The translations under genes and the position numbers were made by a program. This document shows positions 25,672 through 33,504 of a stretch of DNA of 60,625 nt, in pieces. Within the stretch, counting starts at the first letter, position 1, and every line of letters begins with the position of its first letter. Source of the DNA: Lachnospiraceae bacterium (GTDB lineage: Bacteria > Bacillota > Clostridia > Lachnospirales > Lachnospiraceae); contig JAEELW010000023.1 of assembly GCA_016282915.1 (NCBI GenBank), forward strand, positions 1 through 60,625. Reading direction: 5' to 3'. Below the pieces are notes generated by a model. That model was not told the DNA's origin and made no database searches. It saw nothing but the letters and a program-made list of their open reading frames with translations.

Positions 25672-27825
25672 TCAGCGCAATCGCAAAACCGTATACAGCC
25701 CCGCATTTTTCAGCGTAACGATGCTGTTCCCTCCTTCATTCCGCAATACCGCCTCCGCGGGTGCTATCCCCTCGGGAGTATAGACCGTGATCTCCTCCCG
25801 GCCGCCGCGTATCGTGAGCGTCAGCTCATCCGCGGGCAGGACACGGTCCGCCGCCTCATCGTATCTGTAATTCAACAGATGAACGTAAACTGCGCCTTCC
25901 CGTTCGTAATGCTGAATGCCGATATTTTCCGCATCGCAGAGCACCGGGGCGATATCCGCATACAGCTCTTCAAACGCCCTCAGAAAACGCGGCATGTATT
26001 CTTCTTTCTTTTCCGAAAGCGGAACAAAGACCGCGTTCCCGCTCTGTTTCAATTCCTCTGCAAGGCTGCTGCCAACGGCGATACGCCCCGCTGCCAGTAC
26101 ACGGCCGCCGTTCTCCGCGTATTTTTTCAATATCTCCTGCTGCCGCTCTGTGATCCGGTAACAATCCGGCAGCACCAGGAGCGGATAGTCCTTGATCAAT
26201 TCCGGTGAAAAATCATCTTCACGCAATTCCCCGTCCGGCATCATCACAACATCGTATTGAACATTCCGATCGCTGAGCGCGCGGATGACATCCCAGAAAG
26301 GCACCGGTTTGAGCTCCGGATCCAGCCATTCGCTTGCCGTCGCATCCAGCAGGGAGCCGTAAGCATCCTGCATGCCGTTTGCACCGCTGCCCTTATTGGA
26401 ATCGCGCCAGTAATAGCTGCCATAGGAATACAGCACGGCCGCGCCTTTCGACGGGGTCTGCGGGAAACATTCCTCATGCTCATACAGAAAATCCTGTATC
26501 GTCTTCGTCAGCCACTTCGGCGCCCAGAACGCATCCCTGATGGTATTGCCCATCCAGCTTCCGTAGGGCACGGACATGCTGCAGCCGTACATCGAAGCTT
26601 CCAGCAGAAAGATCCGGTACAGATCGTATCCGTGTCCGCGCTCCAGCATTTCCGTCAGTCCGGGAATGATACCACCGTAGGGATTTTCCGCTATGATCAC
26701 GCTTTTTCCGCGTGCAAAACCGGCACAGTAGCGGTAATAATAGGGCTGTTTGAATAAAGTATGCTCCATCTCGGTTATGACAAGATCCACTTTATTCTCG
26801 ATCGGATAATACGCCGGCTGCATGTTATAAAAATTCCCGGAGATCAGCAGCTCTCTTCCGTATTTTTCCTTCGCATAAGCTCTGGCATGATCCGCCAGCT
26901 CGGAAAAATAGCGGCGCACCTGCCTCAGCTGGAATTCCCAATAGTCCCGGTAAAACGGCGCATTTTCCGGAAAGCTCTGGTCATTTGCCTTCAGGTATTC
27001 CCCGTAATCAAACGTCTCCGTGTCGATCCCGTCCCACTCCGGCCCCAGCAGTCCTTTACTTTTCCTTTCCTTTATATAGGCCGTAAACTGTTTCATACAG
27101 CTTTTGCAGAAGCATCCGCCCGAGCTGATCGCTGTCATAGGCAGTTCACACTCATCCAGCTGTATTCCCGGAACTCCCGCATCGATCTGCAGTTCTATGA
27201 TCTTTTTCAGATACCCCCGCCACACGGGATTGTTGCGGCACATCTGATAGCACTGCTCCCGGTGCCCCTTGATCTCCACCCAGCGGGCGTGTACCGGTGC
27301 TCCGAAGCGGTCGCGGATGCAGCATTCCTCCCACAGATCCGTCACGATATTGCCGTCCTCGTCCCTGATGCCGTCGGGGTAATGATCCTTAAGTCCGGTA
27401 GGAAACGCACCCGGATACCTGTCCATGCTGAACTCGCGAAGACCGTACCAGCCGGCGTCCTCCGCCTCTTCCGCCCGGCGGTTCATCCGTAGCAGCTTTC
27501 CTTCATTATCAAACTGTGCGGGATATTCCCAGCCCTGCACTTCAAATACGATGCCGAACAGCCGTATCCCTCTTTTATTGCATTCGGCCACGAACTCGCT
27601 GTCATTCATAAAACCGTAGATCTGCATCCGCGGATCGACCGCGCCGAACGCTTCATGATGAAGATAAGGCAGGCTGATGCTGCCGCCCCCCATTCCGGCC
27701 CAGACCAGGACGTCCGCATGATAATCCTCCAGATCCTCCAGCATACGCATGTTCCGCATCGGAAGACTCGGATGATAACAGTATTCACCCTTATACCAGC
27801 CATCGAAATAAACAGCTCTCTCCAT
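25672..27825 (-). CDS. Large glycoside-hydrolase-like protein (717 aa)
   Basis: Cytoplasmic protein without a signal peptide. The start at 27825 (MERAVYFDGW) has GGGAGGAAAGC in front; an upstream in-frame Met lacks a site. The N-terminal 450 residues look like a TIM-barrel glycosidase-like domain of the kind near GH29/GH42/GHL groups: VLVWAGMGGGS, IRLFGIVFEVQGWEYP, and IQLDECELPM with acidic residues after a predicted strand. A Cys cluster, GGCFCKSCMKQF, follows the barrel Asp/Glu and may bind metal, as in some GH42 enzymes. From about residue 530 a Rossmann-like trimerisation-type domain (YPLLVLPDCYRITERQQEIL) and a beta-sandwich close the protein. Substrate unknown; no known family could be assigned firmly. 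It is divergent from the MFS gene at 28020. Confidence 0.75.
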   Translation of the reverse strand: MERAVYFDGWYKGEYCYHPSLPMRNMRMLEDLEDYHADVLVWAGMGGGSISLPYLHHEAFGAVDPRMQIYGFMNDSEFVAECNKRGIRLFGIVFEVQGWEYPAQFDNEGKLLRMNRRAEEAEDAGWYGLREFSMDRYPGAFPTGLKDHYPDGIRDEDGNIVTDLWEECCIRDRFGAPVHARWVEIKGHREQCYQMCRNNPVWRGYLKKIIELQIDAGVPGIQLDECELPMTAISSGGCFCKSCMKQFTAYIKERKSKGLLGPEWDGIDTETFDYGEYLKANDQSFPENAPFYRDYWEFQLRQVRRYFSELADHARAYAKEKYGRELLISGNFYNMQPAYYPIENKVDLVITEMEHTLFKQPYYYRYCAGFARGKSVIIAENPYGGIIPGLTEMLERGHGYDLYRIFLLEASMYGCSMSVPYGSWMGNTIRDAFWAPKWLTKTIQDFLYEHEECFPQTPSKGAAVLYSYGSYYWRDSNKGSGANGMQDAYGSLLDATASEWLDPELKPVPFWDVIRALSDRNVQYDVVMMPDGELREDDFSPELIKDYPLLVLPDCYRITERQQEILKKYAENGGRVLAAGRIAVGSSLAEELKQSGNAVFVPLSEKKEEYMPRFLRAFEELYADIAPVLCDAENIGIQHYEREGAVYVHLLNYRYDEAADRVLPADELTLTIRGGREEITVYTPEGIAPAEAVLRNEGGNSIVTLKNAGLYTVLRLR

Positions 27826-27926
27826 GCTTTCCTCCCGAAATAAACTGATTTTATCCATTTACGAGTTTCCTGCCCCCGCTCCATAAGGAGCCTGAGGCTG
27901 CGTATCCTTTCCGCCGCTTCCGTGCG

Positions 27927-27956
27927 AAAAAAAATACAGGATCCCCTGTCTTTTTT
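27927..27956. terminator. Short terminator-like hairpin between divergent genes
   Basis: A run of A, then ACAGG (27936-27940), loop ATCC, CCTGT (27945-27949), then a C and six T. The 5-bp stem is weak. The position, between two divergent starts, makes a true terminator doubtful. Confidence 0.25.
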
Positions 27957-27977
27957 AATAACATCTCCGCTGCCCTT

Positions 27978-28005
27978 TTGCAAGTGCCGATAATTATGAT
28001 AGAAT
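27978..28005 (+). promoter_or_regulatory. Putative promoter of the MFS gene
   Basis: TTGCAA (27978-27983) and TAGAAT (28000-28005) are 16 bp apart. The -10 box ends 14 nt before the ATG at 28020, leaving a very short leader without a clear ribosome site. Confidence 0.5.
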
Positions 28006-28019
28006 AGAAATTCAGAACA

Positions 28020-29207
28020 ATGAATAAGGATATAAAAAAATACAACCGTACAAAAACAGCCTGTTATCTGGGCTTTATCACGCAGGCCATAACAGCCAAT
28101 TTCCTGCCGCTTCTGTTTCTGTACTTTCACAGGGAATACGCCATATCTCTGGAACGTCTGGCACTGATATCCGCAGTCTTTTTTATCACGCAGCTGATCG
28201 TGGACCTTCTGTGCGTAAAGCTGGCCGACCGGATCGGCTACCGGAAAAGCATTATCGCCGCCGAGATCCTGGCGGGCTGCGGGCTGATCCTGCTCTCGTT
28301 TTTGCCGGATGTCCTGCCGGACCGCTATGCGGGTATCCTGATCTGCACGATCCTGTATGCCGTGGGCAGCGGGCTGATCGAGGTGCTGTGCAGCCCTATC
28401 ATCGAGGCCTGTCCCTTCGAAAACAAAGCGGGCATGATGAGCCTTCTGCATTCTTTCTATTGCTGGGGCTCGGTGGGCGTCATCCTGATCTCGACACTGT
28501 TTTTCCGGCTGGCCGGCATCCGGAATTGGCGCATCATGGCCATCCTCTGGGCGCTGGTTCCCCTGTATAATGTGATCAACTTTGCCGTATGCCCCATCCT
28601 TCCCATACGTGAAGAAGGCAGCGCGGGTATGACGCTCTCACAGCTTCTGCGGAAAAGGATCTTCTGGCTCTTCACCGTCCTGATGATCTGCGCCGGTGCC
28701 TGCGAGATCGCTATGGCGCAATGGGCTTCCACCTTTGTGGAATCCTCTCTCCATGTGTCGAAGACGGTCGGCGATCTGGCCGGCCCCTGTCTTTTCGCCG
28801 TCTTTATGGGCATCAGCCGGCTGCTCTACAGTAAGTATGGGGAAAAATGGGATCTGACCGTCTATATGATCCTCTCCGGTTTTCTGTGCCTGTGCAGCTA
28901 CCTGCTGGCGTCGCTTTCCGGCCTGAGCGTCCTCGGACTGGCCGGCTGCGTGCTCTGCGGTTTTTCCGTCGGTATCATGTGGCCGGGCTCCATCAGCATC
29001 TCCTCCAAAAAACTGGAAGGTGCCGGAACGGCACTCTTTGCTTTTCTGGCGCTTGCGGGAGACTGCGGAGGAGCGCTCGGACCGGCTCTGGTGGGCACGG
29101 TATCCCAGCGCTGCTCGGACGACCTGCGTATGGGCATCCTTGCCGGAACCCTTTTCCCCGTGATCCTGATCCTCTGTGCCGTGATACTGAAGCTCCGGAA
29201 AAAATAA
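28020..29207 (+). CDS. Major facilitator superfamily transporter
   Basis: Membrane carrier of 395 aa with twelve hydrophobic segments in two bundles of six. The loop between helices 2 and 3 has the MFS signature-like LADRIGYRKS, and the equivalent place in the second half reads SKYGEKWDL. The family is close to FucP/sugar-type or YfkF-like MFS proteins, but no substrate residue is diagnostic. It is transcribed away from the glycosidase-like gene at 25672, sharing its upstream region. Coordinated uptake of a glycan product by this carrier is a reasonable guess. The start at 28020 is the first Met of the frame after a plausible promoter and has only a weak ribosome site. Confidence 0.88.
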   Translation: MNKDIKKYNRTKTACYLGFITQAITANFLPLLFLYFHREYAISLERLALISAVFFITQLIVDLLCVKLADRIGYRKSIIAAEILAGCGLILLSFLPDVLPDRYAGILICTILYAVGSGLIEVLCSPIIEACPFENKAGMMSLLHSFYCWGSVGVILISTLFFRLAGIRNWRIMAILWALVPLYNVINFAVCPILPIREEGSAGMTLSQLLRKRIFWLFTVLMICAGACEIAMAQWASTFVESSLHVSKTVGDLAGPCLFAVFMGISRLLYSKYGEKWDLTVYMILSGFLCLCSYLLASLSGLSVLGLAGCVLCGFSVGIMWPGSISISSKKLEGAGTALFAFLALAGDCGGALGPALVGTVSQRCSDDLRMGILAGTLFPVILILCAVILKLRKK

Positions 29208-29259
29208 CGGAGACTTCTTTTCCACGTGATCCGGGAACTTCGTTTTTATCTCTGGGCGC

Positions 29260-30483
29260 TCAGCAGACGACATCGCAGAAGAGCTTAAAATCGATCACGA
29301 CATCCCCGTATATCAGGCGATAATCCCCGGTATATTCCGGGCTGTCAAATATGCGGTAACGCAGCGTCAGGAAATTTGCCAGAACCCTCTGACCTGCCCC
29401 GATGACAAACGTCCCGTCTTCGTCCGCAAGTGGGAGCTCAACTCCGTTCAGATCATCATACATAACGATCAGCGGCATATCCTGTACATGTACGTCTCCG
29501 TATTTCAGATTCATATCATCTTCGATGTCCGTATATTTTCCGTCGATGAGCCTCTGCAGACGATATTCACCGCCTATGGAAACATCTTTGCTTCCTTTAT
29601 TCGTGATGTAAACACTTATATAATTGCCGTAATCCACGAGCTCATAACTGATATCATCAGCATCCACCTCATAGGATTCCCCGGGAATCCGGTCAAGCCT
29701 TAACCAGTAAGAGTATTCGATCCCCATTTCCGGCTCACCGGAGGAGGCCTGCGGCGTCGGCGTCGGATCAGCATCTCCTCCGCTCTGCCCGTCGCCGCTC
29801 CCGTTCAGATAACGATCCCCGTATGTCGTTTGGTCCCTGGCACATTCATCCAGCAGATCCGACCATTGTTTTGTATAGTCATCCTGTACCAGTTTATATA
29901 AGTGACCGAAATAACTGTTAAACCCATCCCCGCCCCTTAATTCATAACCGCCGATCTCGATCTCATTCTCACCGCTGTCATAAAGAACGATATATCTTCT
30001 TACCCCGTCCGTCATGTCATCTTCTTCACCGATATCCATCGACCAGACTTTTTCCGGCGAGAAAACCTCCCTGATCTTTTCCATCTTTTCATCGGACAGT
30101 TTTTCTCTTCCGAGCTCCGTGTTAAAATACTGCACGATCAGCGTTCCGTCATTTTTCAGGGTATAATGCAGGGATTCATAGAACCAGGGCTCGTAGATCC
30201 GGAGCGAAAACATCGTATCCCTGCTGAATTCGGGAGTATCCTGTTTAATCATCACCGGATCAGTCCCCGCCTGCTGAGAGATCACCCGCCCGGCACTGCC
30301 CTTGATCCCAAGCGTAACCAAAAATATACACAGCGACAGGACACAGGTGATGATCGGGATCACCTTTTTCTTTCCCCTGATAAAAAAGCATGCGATCAAA
30401 GCCAGAAGCCCCAGGACAGGCAGCAGCATCCAGGCCGGGCTGGAAAAGATACTGTTCAGCGTTTTTGCCGTACTTACACTCAT
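29260..30483 (-). CDS. Membrane-anchored Ig-like domain protein, copy 1
   Basis: Protein of 407 aa with two N-terminal membrane helices (about 16-34 and 40-60) and a large outer region. The middle (about 85-200) looks like a small alpha/beta domain (FYESLHYTLKNDGTLIVQYF). After a Gly/Asp/Pro-rich linker with PTPTPQ, the last 150 residues form an immunoglobulin-like sandwich (YISVYITNKGSKDVSIGGEYRLQRL, GAGQRVLANFLTLRY) close to the Big-type domains of lipoprotein-like clostridial proteins. CAGGAGGTGGATC precedes the ATG. A second copy at 54613-55764 shares the first 70 residues almost exactly (MSV.TA.TLNSIFS.PAW) but differs later, so the membrane anchor is conserved and the outer domain varies. 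Function unknown. Confidence 0.8.
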   Translation of the reverse strand: MSVSTAKTLNSIFSSPAWMLLPVLGLLALIACFFIRGKKKVIPIITCVLSLCIFLVTLGIKGSAGRVISQQAGTDPVMIKQDTPEFSRDTMFSLRIYEPWFYESLHYTLKNDGTLIVQYFNTELGREKLSDEKMEKIREVFSPEKVWSMDIGEEDDMTDGVRRYIVLYDSGENEIEIGGYELRGGDGFNSYFGHLYKLVQDDYTKQWSDLLDECARDQTTYGDRYLNGSGDGQSGGDADPTPTPQASSGEPEMGIEYSYWLRLDRIPGESYEVDADDISYELVDYGNYISVYITNKGSKDVSIGGEYRLQRLIDGKYTDIEDDMNLKYGDVHVQDMPLIVMYDDLNGVELPLADEDGTFVIGAGQRVLANFLTLRYRIFDSPEYTGDYRLIYGDVVIDFKLFCDVVC

Positions 30484-30601
30484 GATCCACCTCCTGATAC
30501 GATATCATAGAATATACGAAAAGCATGACATGATTTTATGGCATGATCGTATGCAGGGGCGAAAAAAAGCGTTACGAAAACGCCGCATCTTTTCGGGCAG
30601 A

Positions 30602-30636
30602 CAAAAAACGTGCGGCATGGATGATCTGCCGCACGT
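30602..30636 (-). terminator. Terminator of the lipoprotein gene at 30684
   Basis: A perfect 10-bp stem ACGTGCGGCA/TGCCGCACGT (30608-30617 with 30627-30636), loop of 9 nt, followed on the minus strand by six T. It lies 47 nt past the stop. The remaining 30484-30601 holds no gene. Confidence 0.85.
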
Positions 30637-30683
30637 CATCATCGGTATCAGGAAGTCCTGATCTCCCGTTGTCGGACTCCCGC

Positions 30684-31499
30684 TCAGTTGATCGTTTTCT
30701 CCAGTCTGCCCAGCATGGACTCTTTATCAACATAGAACAGCGAGGAAAGGGCGTCGCCCGAAAGGTTCATGGTCTCCTCATTCAGTTTTTTCTCATATTC
30801 CTCGGCGCTCACTTCCTGATCGTTCCAGAACCACTTCATATGCTCTTTATCATCGGGCCCCTCGTAACCGTCCAGCACCTCGGTATGCCCGGTCGCATAC
30901 AGGGTAAGATGCCCGTCATCGAGAAGATACACATAATCGGCCGGATTATTCTCAGGCGCATTATGGGTGTTCTCATAGAGGATACCCATCTGCGGGACAT
31001 AATACAGATCCCCCCGGTAACCGCCTGCGCTGGCCACACCGTCCGCCAGATCCTCATTCACTTCCGCACCGGCTCTGCTGCGGGTAATGATCTTGTACTC
31101 CTTCAGGCCATTCATATTCAGCTCTGTGCTCGAAACAATGATATCCGGGATGTCGTCATTGTCAAAATAGACAAAATTATACTGATCCCATTTGTCCTCC
31201 AGGCCGGAAATGATCTGATAATACTGCTCATAAGTGGAGATCAGAAGCTCTTCGTCTTCGCCTTCCTGCTCATCTTCCCCGATCTCGTCCTCTTCCGGAA
31301 GCTCCTCATCTTCCGGAACGGTCGTGGGCTCTTCCTTAAGCTCTTCTTTTGCTTCCTCTTTTACTTCTTCTTTTACTTCTTCCTTTTTTTCCGTACCCGC
31401 ATCCTTTGCCGGCTCCTGTCCGTCTGCTCCCTTACAGCCGCCTAAAACGAGCATGCCGCTCATGATAAGCCCGCCAAGGAGATACTTTGACTTTTTCAT
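30684..31499 (-). CDS. Lipoprotein with Glu/Lys-rich spacer
   Basis: Exported lipoprotein of 271 aa: MKKSKYLLGGLIMSGMLVLGGC is a full lipoprotein signal with lipobox LGGC. A long charged spacer of KEEVKEE/EEDE repeats runs to about residue 88, a likely flexible stalk. The folded part (about 90-271) contains ISTYEQYYQIISGLEDKWDQYNFVYFDNDDIPDIIVSS. The FDNDDIPDI stretch resembles Asp-rich Ca-loop motifs seen in many clostridial lipoproteins that describe 'D-x-D-x-D-x-[PI]-[ED]' turns (VCBS-like). It stands alone, with AAGGAGGAGTT before the ATG and a strong terminator after. Function unknown. Confidence 0.83.
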   Translation of the reverse strand: MKKSKYLLGGLIMSGMLVLGGCKGADGQEPAKDAGTEKKEEVKEEVKEEAKEELKEEPTTVPEDEELPEEDEIGEDEQEGEDEELLISTYEQYYQIISGLEDKWDQYNFVYFDNDDIPDIIVSSTELNMNGLKEYKIITRSRAGAEVNEDLADGVASAGGYRGDLYYVPQMGILYENTHNAPENNPADYVYLLDDGHLTLYATGHTEVLDGYEGPDDKEHMKWFWNDQEVSAEEYEKKLNEETMNLSGDALSSLFYVDKESMLGRLEKTIN

Positions 31500-31688
31500 A
31501 AACTCCTCCTTCTGTTTTGAGATCTATCCATCCCTGTGGATGGAAAACAAGGCATATTATAAAAAGTTGAACCGGAGTTGTCAACATAACAGCTCATATA
31601 CGGGAAGCCCGCCCCGGCCGTCATACTGCCGGCTCCATATACACGTCTCCTTTCAAGTGTATGCTGTCCTCCGACGGCCGTATCGCAC

Positions 31689-31724
31689 AAAAAGCTTCCC
31701 GGCTTTTGAGAGCCGGGAAGCTTT
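31689..31724 (-). terminator. Terminator of the SDR gene
   Basis: A perfect 14-bp stem, AAAGCTTCCCGGCT (31691-31704) with 31711-31724, and a 6-nt loop. On the minus strand it is followed by T residues, and it lies about 34 nt past the SDR stop. Confidence 0.88.
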
Positions 31725-31757
31725 AGATAGGGGGATTAGCTTACGTTACTTTCCTTC

Positions 31758-32504
31758 TTAATACGGGCTGTCAAATTCCTTTTCTGCTTTTTCTACAGCT
31801 TCTTCAAGGCTCATTCCCGCAAAATGCTGTGCCCCGAGAAAACGTCCCGACTTTTTATCGTCCATAAATACGCCGACAACGATCCCCGGTATCACGCTTT
31901 CCGGCGCGTTGGGAGCGTTCGGTCCTCCGAGATCCGTTCTGCACCAGCCGGGATCCGTAAGATTGATCATCACATCCGTTCCCTGTACCGTCTTTCCCAG
32001 ATCGATCGTTACCTTGTCCAACGCAGCCTTGCTTGCCGAATAGCCGGCCTGCTCCGGCTCCAGGCGTATCCCGCTTGTCGTATTCAGGATACGGCCGAAG
32101 CCGCGCCCGATCATCTTCGGCATGAAATGATAGCAGATCATCATCGGCGCTATCGTATTTACATTGAAGCTTACAAGATAATCGCTTGCAGGTGTTCCGA
32201 AATACTCCGTCCGGTAGGCGATCTGCAGGCCGGCGTTATTCAGCACGATATCGACCGCTACGTTAAGCGCATCGATCTCTGCCAGCATCTTTTTCACGGC
32301 CGAAAGATCATTGAGGTCCGCTTCCACCGCAAAGGCCTCCACGCCATCCGCCTTCACCTCTTCAAATACCTTTTTCGTATGCTCAAGGCTTCTGCTGTGA
32401 AGGATGAGATTGCAGCCCTGCTTTGCCATAAACCTTGCCGTAAGGTATCCGATCCCTCTTGCCGCACCGGTGATAAGCGCCCATCTTCCTTTTACATCCG
32501 TCAT
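31758..32504 (-). CDS. Short-chain dehydrogenase/reductase
   Basis: NAD(P)-dependent oxidoreductase of 248 aa. The classical SDR set is complete: cofactor motif TGAARGIG, LNNAG in the fourth strand, the catalytic Ser in TTSGIRL, and YSASK holding Tyr and Lys. The GCNLILHSRSLE region after strand 2, with Ser-Arg, suggests NADPH preference. The start at 32504 (MTDVKGRW) is chosen because GGAGGG lies 7 nt upstream; five extra in-frame residues are possible. Substrate cannot be told. A promoter-like element (32535-32579) upstream is shared with the YczE-type gene at 32740, so the two are probably co-regulated although each seems to have its own start point. Confidence 0.92.
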   Translation of the reverse strand: MTDVKGRWALITGAARGIGYLTARFMAKQGCNLILHSRSLEHTKKVFEEVKADGVEAFAVEADLNDLSAVKKMLAEIDALNVAVDIVLNNAGLQIAYRTEYFGTPASDYLVSFNVNTIAPMMICYHFMPKMIGRGFGRILNTTSGIRLEPEQAGYSASKAALDKVTIDLGKTVQGTDVMINLTDPGWCRTDLGGPNAPNAPESVIPGIVVGVFMDDKKSGRFLGAQHFAGMSLEEAVEKAEKEFDSPY

Positions 32505-32534
32505 CCCTGTACCCTCCATATCGTTTTATTAAAC

Positions 32535-32579
32535 GATACTATACCGGCGGGCGCTTTCTTTCTTCTCAAAATCCGCAAC
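32535..32579 (-). promoter_or_regulatory. Shared long-spacer promoter element, SDR copy
   Basis: On the minus strand: GTTGC-N3-TTTTGAGAAG-N20-TAGTATC, about 30 nt before the SDR start. The same arrangement, with identical 3-nt and 20-nt gaps, stands before the YczE-type gene (33432-33476). It includes a TATAGT that could act as the -10 box. Confidence 0.55.
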
Positions 32580-32601
32580 ATCTTCCATCATGTTTTGACT
32601 C

Positions 32602-32739
32602 TCAGCTGTCATCTTCTTTATCAAGCTTTGCCTTCGATACCAGAGAGATCTTTGCATAAAAGCTTCCGGCCTCTGTCCCGGAGGGGACCGCTTCGGTATA
32701 AGCCGTCGCGGCAGGTTTTGTTGCATCGCCGGGTGCATT
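32602..32739 (-). other. In-frame 45-codon tail after the YczE stop
   Basis: Directly after the TAA of the YczE-type gene the same frame stays open for 45 codons to a TGA. It reads as protein-like sequence (NAPGDATKPAATAYTEAV..., SFYAKISLVSKAKLDKED). There is no start codon or ribosome site. It may be a former C-terminal extension cut off by a stop mutation, or chance. Confidence 0.25.
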
Positions 32740-33393
32740 TTACTTATCCTGTAACATTGGCCTTGTGATATGTACGTTGAAGAATTCGATCAGAGGTCCC
32801 ATAAAGAAGGCCGTGATGATCGTCCCGACCCCGGCGATCGTAATGACCCGGGATAATTCTCCGCCGGAGAGGATAAACAGCCCCACCCCAAGGGATACGC
32901 AGACCAGATCCGTGATGATCCTGACATACTGGAATTTTCCCTTTTTCCAGGTATTGCATATGATCAGGGCGATGGCATCATAGGTTGAAACACCCAGATC
33001 GGCTGTCATATAGAACGCGGATCCGAAACAGATGATCACGACGCCCACAATCAGGCAGATCACCCGGACGACCATGGACGGCTCCACAATGAGCTTCTGA
33101 AGAAGATCATAGGTAAACTGCGTGATATAGCCTAACAGAAAGAGATTGATGAAGGTCGCGATCCCTATATAATGCCTGTCAAACAGCAGTGCAAAAAGCA
33201 GCAGGACCGCGTTGGCGATCACATAGAGTGTTCCGAAATCCACCGGGACCAGTGCATCCAGTCCGGCCATAAAGGACTGGAACGGATCCACTCCCAGCGC
33301 GGCGATCTTAAAGATCCCGACACTGACAGCACATATGATCACGCCGAAGAGCGACATGCCTATACGCTTACCAAGATGATCTCTCTTGAACAT
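32740..33393 (-). CDS. YczE/YitT-type membrane protein
   Basis: Integral membrane protein of 217 aa with five to six helices. The duplicated pattern GVDPFQSFMAGL near the N-terminus and LGVSTYDAIALII in the second half (small residues, Asp/Pro after a helix) is typical of the YczE/YyaS/YitT group. In Bacillus YczE is known only as a factor needed for non-ribosomal peptide production; the molecular role is unknown. It has GAGGTATAGAGAGGGATATT before the ATG. The frame continues beyond the stop for 45 codons. It shares a promoter-like element with the SDR gene downstream. Confidence 0.85.
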   Translation of the reverse strand: MFKRDHLGKRIGMSLFGVIICAVSVGIFKIAALGVDPFQSFMAGLDALVPVDFGTLYVIANAVLLLFALLFDRHYIGIATFINLFLLGYITQFTYDLLQKLIVEPSMVVRVICLIVGVVIICFGSAFYMTADLGVSTYDAIALIICNTWKKGKFQYVRIITDLVCVSLGVGLFILSGGELSRVITIAGVGTIITAFFMGPLIEFFNVHITRPMLQDK

Positions 33394-33431
33394 AATATCC
33401 CTCTCTATACCTCATATTGATCGTACAGACT

Positions 33432-33476
33432 GATACTACATCACAGGAGACGGTCTTGCTTCTCAAAAATTGCAAC
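33432..33476 (-). promoter_or_regulatory. Shared long-spacer promoter element, YczE copy
   Basis: On the minus strand: GTTGC-N3-TTTTGAGAAG-N20-TAGTATC, 39 nt before the ATG at 33393, with the same spacing as at 32535-32579. The 20-bp interval between TTGAGA and TGTAGT is longer than normal, as in promoters that need a DNA-distorting activator. Confidence 0.55.
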
Positions 33477-33504
33477 GGAGAGCATCAGGTTTTGGCTTTA
33501 AAGC

